Positions 37,701 through 44,387 of a stretch of DNA of 64,000 nucleotides are shown one piece after another. The stretch comes from Parabacteroides timonensis (GTDB lineage Bacteria > Bacteroidota > Bacteroidia > Bacteroidales > Tannerellaceae). The notes under the pieces were generated by a model. That model saw nothing but the letters and a program-made list of their open reading frames with translations, was not told the origin of the DNA and did not search any database. The position numbers and the translations under genes were made by a program. Where the stretch lies: contig NZ_LT669941.1 in the NCBI RefSeq assembly GCF_900128505.1, positions 124,001-188,000 of the forward strand. The letters are read 5' to 3'. Every line of letters begins with the position of its first letter. The first letter of the stretch is position 1.

Positions 37701-38191
37701 TTACCTGGACATCTAACTATGCAGATTCTAAAGGTATGACATTCCATGACGGTGTTATCCCTGAAGGAGTGTTTGAAGCTGGTACAATGGCTACTTGTGT
37801 AGACGGTGTTAAACGTGATCTGGGTGGTATGAGTTATGCTGATGCCGTAGACAAAGGATATTTGGAACCGGTTCATGCATCTGATTATCACTATTGGACA
37901 AATGCCTGGGGTACGGGTACTGTAAATGATTATTGGGTTCATGATTTGAGTTATATCGCTTTACGTGAAGTAACCATCGGTTATCGTGTTCCGAAAAGTA
38001 TCGCTTCTAAGATTGGTGCAAAAGGTTTGAATTTGTCTTTGAGTGCAAGAAACCTGGGTTATTTGTATAATTCACTGCCTAATAATATAAATCCGGAAAG
38101 TGTACGTAGTAATAAGTCGGCTGAGTTCCGTGAACGTTCTAACAGTCCGATCACATCCAGCTATATGTTCACAATTAACTTGGATTTCTAA
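34775..38191 (+). CDS. SusC/RagA-type TonB-dependent receptor (paralogue 3)
   Basis: The start used is ATG 34775 (MLKNFKPVSLVLIAGALSL, 1138 aa), because CCATCAATTATG and the signal peptide match paralogues 1 and 2; an in-frame start 33 bases earlier would only add residues in the conserved leader. Signal peptide cut near GAYA; CarboxypepD_reg-like domain; LDEVVVTALGMKRSEK; plug with GASTLNGNNQPIYVVDGVILSN; barrel ending MFTINLDF. The barrel diverges from paralogues 1 and 2 in several loops, suggesting a different ligand. In the present orientation it is the only one of the three with a visible promoter. First gene of a three-gene operon. Confidence 0.95.
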   Translation: MLKNFKPVSLVLIAGALSLPMGAYADLLPARPGTSISQQNGKVTGTVEDDFGPVAGASVVVKGTTNGNITDMDGNFTLEGVKSGDIIQISFIGYSTQEIKYTGQESISVKLLEDTQKLDEVVVTALGMKRSEKALGYAVTELKGDELRTNAINPVASLQGKVAGVEIAASDGGMFGATKIQIRGASTLNGNNQPIYVVDGVILSNDLSGTGSSDWDSNANDYGNMLKNLNPDDFETVSVLKGAAATALYGSRGLNGAVVITTKSGKGATGFGVSVSQTFGLDKAHGGMQRQMLYGPGTIGGDISYGEVNADGSFKKWDQNQFRLNSAGSPTLIGAETMLWGPRYDGRQIENYDGTSIPYSPIESNMSDAYQLGLNSNTNVAVRGGNETTNYYSSISYKKAKGIVENNDFERYSLLLKGSHKISDRVDVNASISFANSTPKNAQRNIGESFATGTYSTIYDTKYFRDKYWGDLHNGMASTDYGDKYGNVPGKTLWYEIDNNDKTRKETVVRPTVEVNVKMLDWLSFRAEGNMNYYYTSWEDKQLGTGYNQKGGSYEMGQEYNKQATFGGTFTVNKDVKDFHIGGFLRGEYYTTSGATQNSKTDGGLAVPGQWFVGNSINTTKTTAEIKNTKRMLSVVAAANLSWKNQVFLDITGRNDWSSGLIYTNKTGNYSYFYPSIGGSWLINETFRDQMPEWINLAKIRGSWAQVGNDATPYSIYSYYTLGSLLQPGGTNIFTNYWNDDNKKLFTPNLKPERKNSWEIGIDWRILNSRIALDATYYKENTTDQIMTIAIPSESGVSKQLINAGNIQNSGVEIALNTIPYKNKDWEWTLDFTFTKNTNKIVELHPNVANYIALEGDVAYGNYRVGSVAMVGGSYGMLMSDAMPKKNENGQTVLTWRDNYRAAFAQRSGVAEEVGSLVPKFMGSISTGVTWKDLSLRVALDARIGGKIASYSSKYGQAYGYTETSLDFRDEAHGGLTWTSNYADSKGMTFHDGVIPEGVFEAGTMATCVDGVKRDLGGMSYADAVDKGYLEPVHASDYHYWTNAWGTGTVNDYWVHDLSYIALREVTIGYRVPKSIASKIGAKGLNLSLSARNLGYLYNSLPNNINPESVRSNKSAEFRERSNSPITSSYMFTINLDF

Positions 38192-38213
38192 TTAATAAAA
38201 ACGAAACAATATT

Positions 38214-40079
38214 ATGAGATATAAATCTTTTATAGCCGCAGCCTTGTTAGGAACTTCTTTAGTAGTTGCTCCGGGGTGTAAAGATGAATTTGCGGAAACC
38301 AACAACAACCAGTCCGCTATAACTAAGCCGGATGTGCGTTATTTATTTACTCAGGTGTTGAGTGAATTCGAACCTTCCAAATATCAGCAGTGGTTCTATA
38401 ACAATCTGGCTTATACATTACGTTGGACACAGGCAAATGTTCCGGATGGTGGTAATACAAGTTCTTTGAATTTGATGGGTGCTTACGAAGGTTCTCAGAG
38501 CCAGGTTGTCAATGTTAAACTCTATACAGAAGAAATAAATCACGTATTGTCGTTAATGGACGAAGAAGAAAGATCTACTTACGACAATATCCATGCTATG
38601 TGTAATCCTCTGTTGGTTTATCTAGGTATCTTCGGTACTGATATGTACGGATCAATGGCTTATTCGGAAGCTGGTAAAGCTTTACACGAAGAACTTCTGA
38701 CTCCGGCTTATGAAACACAGGAATCTCTGTTCTCTACTTGGTTGGCTCAGCTGGACAGTGCAATTGAGGTATTGTTAGCAGACAAGGCCGGTCAGGTGAA
38801 ACTGGATGCTCAGGATTTTGTCTATAAAGGGGATACGAAGTTATGGGCTCGGTTTGCTAATTCTCTGAAATTGAAGATTGCCGTTCGTATGTTACATGTC
38901 GATAAGGCTAAAGCTCTGAAAATCGCAGAAGAAGTAGTTAACAGCAAAGCAGGTTATATGAATCGCCTGGAAGATGATTTCTTCTATTGTAAAGGTTCTC
39001 AGGAATATCACTTCGGTGATGATGTTCTGGACGGACAGGGTAGAGGTATCGGTTCTAAGCAACTGATCTCGTTCCTGGTAAATAACAAAGACCCGCGTGT
39101 TCGTTTTATTTTCCAGAAAAATGATTTTAACTCGAAAGTAGTGCAGGCCTTCTTGGATCAGGGTAAAGAGTTACCTCCTTATATCAAAGAAGTGGCTGAG
39201 ATCAAAGACAACAAGTTTGAAGGTTGGAAAGCTCCGGGTGAGCCTTGGGTTCGTTATTTCGGTAGCCCGATACAGACAAGTGCAAGAGAGAATGTAGAGT
39301 TGAACAGTGCTTATTTCAATTATGACATGTTCAAATTGAAAACAGCTAAGGGTGGTGATAAACAATATTATCCGTTAGCTCGTATGAATCGTGAGATGTT
39401 GCAGGGACAGAAGGATTATACTTTCCCCGACGCTCCGGATGTAACAGCAACTATCGACGATCAGGATCGCGGATGGTACGGCTTGCATTATTCTGCAGCA
39501 GAGGTTAATTTGTATTTGGCAGAGCTGAAACTATTGGGCGCTAATCTGCCTAATTCTGCAGAAAGCTATTATAAAGAAGCTATCCGTTTATCTGTTAGTG
39601 AATATGACAGACTGGCTTCTTTAAATCAGATTCCGTATTATTCAAGCGTATACGATAAGGACTTTGAAAAGACGATTAAACTGGAAGATGGTGAAATTGA
39701 TGCTTTGTTGGAACAGGATGCTTATAAACTGACTGGTTCTGTAAAAGAACAATTGGAAAAAGTATATATTCAGGAATATATCCACTTCCTGTTATTCCCG
39801 ACAGATCAGTTTGTACAGGTTCGTCGTTCTGGTGTTCCTATGAAGGGTAGTAAAATCCTGGCATGGGAAAACTTTACTGACGATGATACTTATTTCCCAA
39901 TACCACGTCGTTGGACAATCAATGTGCCTTTGCAGAGTGATTTGATGTATCAGATAAAGAAAGATGCATACGAAGCACAGGGCTTTACAACCGGAACACA
40001 AGATGCCGGAGTTTTAAACAGCGAACGTGTTTGGTATGATAAGGGTGCTCCTAACTTTGGTGAAGGACCGAATTTCTAA
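38214..40079 (+). CDS. SusD-like outer-membrane lipoprotein (paralogue 3)
   Basis: A 621-aa lipoprotein: MRYKSFIAAALLGTSLVV, lipobox APGC, then KDEFAETNNNQS. Family landmarks include KLWARFANSLKLKIAVRML, PGEPWVRYFGSP, GWYGLHYSAAEVNLYLAELKLLGANLPNSAESYY and the C-terminal SERVWYDKGAPNFGEGP. It lies 22 bp after its SusC partner. It is less similar to the SusDs of pairs 1 and 2 than these are to each other. Confidence 0.93.
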   Translation: MRYKSFIAAALLGTSLVVAPGCKDEFAETNNNQSAITKPDVRYLFTQVLSEFEPSKYQQWFYNNLAYTLRWTQANVPDGGNTSSLNLMGAYEGSQSQVVNVKLYTEEINHVLSLMDEEERSTYDNIHAMCNPLLVYLGIFGTDMYGSMAYSEAGKALHEELLTPAYETQESLFSTWLAQLDSAIEVLLADKAGQVKLDAQDFVYKGDTKLWARFANSLKLKIAVRMLHVDKAKALKIAEEVVNSKAGYMNRLEDDFFYCKGSQEYHFGDDVLDGQGRGIGSKQLISFLVNNKDPRVRFIFQKNDFNSKVVQAFLDQGKELPPYIKEVAEIKDNKFEGWKAPGEPWVRYFGSPIQTSARENVELNSAYFNYDMFKLKTAKGGDKQYYPLARMNREMLQGQKDYTFPDAPDVTATIDDQDRGWYGLHYSAAEVNLYLAELKLLGANLPNSAESYYKEAIRLSVSEYDRLASLNQIPYYSSVYDKDFEKTIKLEDGEIDALLEQDAYKLTGSVKEQLEKVYIQEYIHFLLFPTDQFVQVRRSGVPMKGSKILAWENFTDDDTYFPIPRRWTINVPLQSDLMYQIKKDAYEAQGFTTGTQDAGVLNSERVWYDKGAPNFGEGPNF

Positions 40080-40100
40080 AAACAGGTTATAGTTATATAA

Positions 40101-40139
40101 TTAAGAGAGGGAAGGGTGTCATACATTCTTCCCTCTTAA
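40101..40139 (+). other. Intercistronic hairpin before the third gene
   Basis: TTAAGAG-GGAAG pairs with CTTCCCTCTTAA, with an AG bulge and a 13-base loop, followed by CCTTTT. It ends 18 bases before the third gene, as in the operon at 19735-19769. Possible partial terminator or processing site. Confidence 0.55.
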
Positions 40140-40157
40140 CCTTTTAATAATACAGAT

Positions 40158-40808
40158 ATGAAACATCTAATTGCATCGATAATTTTATTGGGGGTACTGG
40201 TTTGTCAGGCTGGCGGCAGTGGATATGCACAGAAGAAGTCTATTTATTTGCTCAATGATTTCACCCAAGGTACTGTGTTAATGAAAAATGGAGCTAAAAC
40301 GAGCGCTTTATTAAATTACGATGGTAGCAACCGAAAAATGAAGTACAAGCAGCAGGATGAAACAATGATCCTGACTAATACACAGGAAGTGGATACGATA
40401 TTTATTGCTTCACATAAATTCATTCCTTACAATCGTAGCTTTCTGGAGGTAATAGAAATGCCTAATGGGAATCTTTATGTTAACTGGTTGCTGAGGGAAC
40501 TTTATAAAGGAAGAACCGGTGCTTATGGGTATGCAAATCAAAGTACGACAACTACTTCAATCAATACCAGTTATTATAACAAAAATTATTATAAAGTAGA
40601 AAATCCGGATATAATGGAAAATATCAACGAGAATGATTATTGGCTTTTCCGTGATAACAAGCCTGTTAAATTTCGTAATGAGAAATCTCTGTTAAAACTT
40701 TTTCCTGGTAAAGAAGAGTCGATTAAGAAGTATATAAAAGAACATAATGTTAATATGAAAAATCCGCAACAGGTAATTGAATTGACAAATTATTGTATGG
40801 GTTTATAA
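40158..40808 (+). CDS. Secreted protein of unknown function, paralogue of the 19075-19719 product
   Basis: A 216-aa protein with a signal peptide (cut near GYAQ, residue 24-26). Shares with its paralogue the order QGTVLMKNG, LLNYDG, TNTQEVDTIFI, KFIP, VNWLL, KFRNEKSLLKLFPGKE and NYCMGL; the middle (RTGAYGYANQSTTTTS) is variable and Ser/Thr-rich. Family not recognised. Found as third gene in two of the SusC/SusD operons, so it is probably an accessory surface or periplasmic component of the transporter. Confidence 0.8.
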   Translation: MKHLIASIILLGVLVCQAGGSGYAQKKSIYLLNDFTQGTVLMKNGAKTSALLNYDGSNRKMKYKQQDETMILTNTQEVDTIFIASHKFIPYNRSFLEVIEMPNGNLYVNWLLRELYKGRTGAYGYANQSTTTTSINTSYYNKNYYKVENPDIMENINENDYWLFRDNKPVKFRNEKSLLKLFPGKEESIKKYIKEHNVNMKNPQQVIELTNYCMGL

Positions 40809-40866
40809 GTATGTATCTTTTCTTTTCTATTTGTAAGTATATCTAAAAAAATATTATTGTGATAGG

Positions 40867-40902
40867 CAGGGGATGTGTGAACTGGTAATTCTATATCCCC
40901 TG
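40867..40902 (+). terminator. Terminator of the paralogue 3 operon
   Basis: CAGGGGAT (40867-40874) pairs perfectly with ATCCCCTG (40895-40902) over a 20-base loop, followed by a T-rich stretch (TTTCTTTT). Confidence 0.7.
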
Positions 40903-40947
40903 AATTATTTCTTTTCCGTTTATTCCATAAATATCTGATAAGACACA

Positions 40948-40975
40948 TTGTTTTTTTTTTACAGTGTTAATCTTG
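40948..40975 (+). promoter_or_regulatory. Weak promoter candidate for the fourth susC of the island
   Basis: TTG at 40948-40950, 17-base spacer, TAATCTTG at 40968-40975 (one mismatch to TAnnTTTG), 92 bases before the start. A GCCAAA box follows at 41026-41031. Confidence 0.35.
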
Positions 40976-41067
40976 CAACAACGCCTGTTTTTTTCTGTTT
41001 CAATTAGCAAATGACGTTGGTTTATGCCAAACACATTTGTCTAATAAATTAAACAAAAAACATCAGT

Positions 41068-44000
41068 ATGTTGAAAAGATTCAAATCTGTCAGCATGATT
41101 CTGCTCGCGGGGGCGTTGGGTTTCACCGGAAACGCCTATGCTAATCCGGAGGCCGGGAATCCTGCTATTGACATTTCCCAACAGGATACGAAAGTTACGG
41201 GAGTAGTTGAAGATGAGTTCGGACCCGTAGCAGGGGCTTCTGTTGTAATAAAAGGAACCACTAACGGTACGATGACCGATATGGACGGTCACTTCACTCT
41301 CGAAGGCGTAAAGAAGGGAGATATTATCCAAATCTCTTTTATTGGTTTTGCCACACAAGATATTCCTTACACCGGACAGACCACTCTGAATGTAAAAATG
41401 CAGGAAGATGCGCAGAAACTGGATGAGGTCGTTGTTACGGCATTGGGTATGAAGCGCGACAAGAAAGCATTAGGTTATGCTATGCAGGAGTTGAAAGGTG
41501 ACGAACTGTTATCTTCTCGCGAACCCAATCTCGCCAATTCATTATCTGGTAAAGTTTCCGGTTTGCAGATTGTCCGTTCCAGTAACGGGGTAGGAGGATC
41601 ATCCAAGATCGTGCTTCGTGGTAACAGTTCCCTGACAGGTAGTAACCAACCACTTATCGTAGTAGATGGTACTCCGATGGATAACTTCACCGGTGGGGTA
41701 GATGATGTATGGGGTAACTCCGGTGCCGATATGGGTAACGGACTCTCGGATATCAACCCCGAAGATATAGAGTCGATGACGGTATTGAAGGGCGCTTCGG
41801 CTGCTGCCTTGTACGGATCGCGTGCCGGTAACGGTGTGATCCTGATCACTACCAAGTCCGGAAAGAAGAATGAAGGCTTGGGAATTACGGTAAATGCCGG
41901 TATCACTACCGAGTCGATTTTCCTGAAACCTCATTTGCAGAACGACTTCGGTCAAGGTTCGGTCGGTGCGTACGATAACCAGTCGCGTCTTAGCTGGGGA
42001 CCGAAAGCGGAAGGACAGATGGTCACCGACTGGCTGGGCCGTCAGGTTCCTTTGCAGACCTATGATAATATAGATGCCTTCTTCCGCACCGGTACTTCCT
42101 TCAACGAAGGCGTCAGTTTCCAGCAGAATATAAAGGGGACTTCCATCTTTACCTCGATCAACCGTTCGGATGATGCCGGTATCACTCCTGAGTCGAAGCT
42201 GAACAAGACCAATATCACTATGCGTGCAACCACTTTCCTGGATGAAGCCGAGAAATGGAAGATCGATGCCAAGGTGAACTACATTAATATGAATGCCCAC
42301 AACCGTCCGATCCAGGGTGTCAATCCTTCGAATGCTTTCAATACGATCTATAACCTGCCACGTTCGTTGAATGTGAAAGAGTTTAAGAATAGTGTCGACG
42401 AAGAAGGCAATATGATTTGGTGGGATGCTTCCAAGAATCCACAGGAAAACCCGTACTGGGTGACTAAATACAGACAAAACAACGATACCCGTAATCGTTT
42501 ATTGGGTAACATTGCTTTGAAATATGCGCCGACCAATTGGTTCGATATCGAACTCCGCGGCGGTACCGACTATTATACTACTACCAAGAACGAAAAAGTG
42601 TACGCCGGAGGTAACACGTCTCCCCGTGGTTTGTATAACGAAGGTTCTGAAACGTTCTACGAAAACAATTACAGCTTCCTGGCTACAGCCCGTAAGGATA
42701 ACCTCCTGGATCGCCTGGGTGGTTTCGTTACTTTCGGTGGTAACCTGATGATGCAGAAACGTACGAAAATGAATGCTTCAGCAGGCGAATTGCTTGTTCC
42801 GAACCTTTTCTCCCTGAACAATGGTATAAATAAGCCGACCGTTACTTCCGAACTGATCCGCCGTAAGATGAACTCTCTTTACGGGTCATTGCAATTGAAC
42901 TGGGATGGTTATCTGTTTCTGGATGTAACGGCCCGTAACGACTGGTCGTCTACCATGTCGAAAGCTAACCGTTCTTATTTCTATCCTTCGGTAAGTTTGT
43001 CGGCAGTGATCTCCGATATGCTTCCTAAAATAGGAAGTTCGATGCCCGAATGGTTTACCTTTGCCAAGGTAAGAGCTTCTTATGCAGAGGTTGGTAACGA
43101 CCTTGATCCGTATCAGTTGTATAATAACTTCACGGTTGGAAAAGATGAAAATGGTAATACGACAGCCGCTCCGGGAAATGTGTTGTTCGACTCGAGTGTC
43201 CGTAGTGAGTTGATCAAGTCCTGGGAAGCCGGTTTCGATGTACGTTTCTTCAATAATCGTTTAGGTTTGGATGCAGCCTGGTATAAGACAAATGCCACCC
43301 GCCAGTTATTGAACCTGCCGATGGACCCGTTCTCCGGTTATAGTTCCCGTAAAGTGAATGCCGGTAATATTCAGAATGAAGGGGTTGAAGTTTCTCTAAA
43401 CGGTTCGATACTTGACAATCCGAAAGGACTGAGCTGGAATGCAACAGCACAATTCTCCCTGAACCGTAATAAAATCATCGACCTTTATCCGGGTGTCAGC
43501 CTGTATGATATCAAAACACTCGATGCGATCCAGATCGTAGCCGTGCAGGGTAGTTACTATGGTGATATTTACGGTCAAACTTTCCAGCGTGTAGAAGATA
43601 AGAATAGTCCTTACTATGGTAGACAAATTGTAGGGGAGGACGGACTTCCTCTGATCACGACCGGCAAATCGAAAGTGGGTAACCAAAGTCCTGACTGGAT
43701 GCTCGGTCTTACCAACAATTTTGCCTACAAAGGTTTCAACCTGAGTTTCCTGATCGATTTCCGCATTGGTGGTGATCTTTATTCGGCAACAGCTTCCAAC
43801 CTGTATGCTCGTGGTAATGCAGCCGGAACAGTTGTGAACGGTGGCCGTGAAAACTTTGTCGTACCGAACTCAGTCGTTCAGACTCCTGATGGATATAAAG
43901 AAAATAATGTCGCCGTGACTCCGCAGAATTACTGGGAACGTATCGGTTCGACCGGTAACTATGGCTTGCCGGAAATGTACACCTATGATGCAACAAATAT

Positions 44001-44235
44001 CCGTCTGCGTAATATCACGCTCGGATACGATTTTAACCGGGCAATATTAAAGAGTACACCATTTCAGCGTTTGCGTCTGTCGGCAACATGTAATAATGTA
44101 TGGATGATCCATTATAACCTGCCGGGTATCGACCCTGAGTCAGTATCGGCAACGAATACAAATGCTACCGGGTTTGAAAATGGAGCAGCTCCGACCAGCC
44201 GGTCGTTTACGTTTAATGTGACGGTAGGGTTTTAA
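41068..44235 (+). CDS. SusC/RagA-type TonB-dependent receptor (paralogue 4, divergent barrel)
   Basis: A 1055-aa importer. The first 140 residues (MLKRFKSVSMILLAGALGF, PVAGASVVIKGTTNG, LDEVVVTALGMKRDKK) closely resemble paralogues 1-3, but the plug (GNSSLTGSNQPLIVVDGTPMDN) and barrel belong to a shorter, different branch ending FNVTVGF. Synonymous codon use is more GC-rich than in its neighbours. Its leader lacks the 15-bp palindrome but has a GCCAAA box 36 nt before the start. Paired with the SusD 152 bp downstream. Confidence 0.94.
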   Translation: MLKRFKSVSMILLAGALGFTGNAYANPEAGNPAIDISQQDTKVTGVVEDEFGPVAGASVVIKGTTNGTMTDMDGHFTLEGVKKGDIIQISFIGFATQDIPYTGQTTLNVKMQEDAQKLDEVVVTALGMKRDKKALGYAMQELKGDELLSSREPNLANSLSGKVSGLQIVRSSNGVGGSSKIVLRGNSSLTGSNQPLIVVDGTPMDNFTGGVDDVWGNSGADMGNGLSDINPEDIESMTVLKGASAAALYGSRAGNGVILITTKSGKKNEGLGITVNAGITTESIFLKPHLQNDFGQGSVGAYDNQSRLSWGPKAEGQMVTDWLGRQVPLQTYDNIDAFFRTGTSFNEGVSFQQNIKGTSIFTSINRSDDAGITPESKLNKTNITMRATTFLDEAEKWKIDAKVNYINMNAHNRPIQGVNPSNAFNTIYNLPRSLNVKEFKNSVDEEGNMIWWDASKNPQENPYWVTKYRQNNDTRNRLLGNIALKYAPTNWFDIELRGGTDYYTTTKNEKVYAGGNTSPRGLYNEGSETFYENNYSFLATARKDNLLDRLGGFVTFGGNLMMQKRTKMNASAGELLVPNLFSLNNGINKPTVTSELIRRKMNSLYGSLQLNWDGYLFLDVTARNDWSSTMSKANRSYFYPSVSLSAVISDMLPKIGSSMPEWFTFAKVRASYAEVGNDLDPYQLYNNFTVGKDENGNTTAAPGNVLFDSSVRSELIKSWEAGFDVRFFNNRLGLDAAWYKTNATRQLLNLPMDPFSGYSSRKVNAGNIQNEGVEVSLNGSILDNPKGLSWNATAQFSLNRNKIIDLYPGVSLYDIKTLDAIQIVAVQGSYYGDIYGQTFQRVEDKNSPYYGRQIVGEDGLPLITTGKSKVGNQSPDWMLGLTNNFAYKGFNLSFLIDFRIGGDLYSATASNLYARGNAAGTVVNGGRENFVVPNSVVQTPDGYKENNVAVTPQNYWERIGSTGNYGLPEMYTYDATNIRLRNITLGYDFNRAILKSTPFQRLRLSATCNNVWMIHYNLPGIDPESVSATNTNATGFENGAAPTSRSFTFNVTVGF

Positions 44236-44266
44236 TACATTTCCTTTTGAATTTGTTTAGACACCC

Positions 44267-44335
44267 TAAACGCTTCTGTTTGGAGATCGCAAACACTCCT
44301 GTTTGGACATCATAAACACTGCTGTTGTGACATCA
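44267..44335 (+). repeat. Three 23-bp tandem repeats between susC and susD
   Basis: Units at 44267-44289, 44290-44312 and 44313-44335 share the pattern (T/C)AAAC.CT.CTGTT..GA.ATC., followed by a fragment TAAACA. Units two and three are the most alike. They fill most of the unusually long susC-susD gap (152 bp). Confidence 0.75.
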
Positions 44336-44387
44336 TAAACAAATTTAAAGCTGATAAGTAGAAATAACAATAAAGAAATAAAGTAAG

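Noticed and set aside
41599..42477. Open frame of 292 codons on the minus strand within susC paralogue 4
   Set aside because: Antisense shadow of a well-supported SusC barrel; no recognisable domain or ribosome-binding context.
44267..44335. Possible CRISPR array
   Set aside because: The three 23-bp units are contiguous without spacers and imperfect, so they are a simple tandem repeat.
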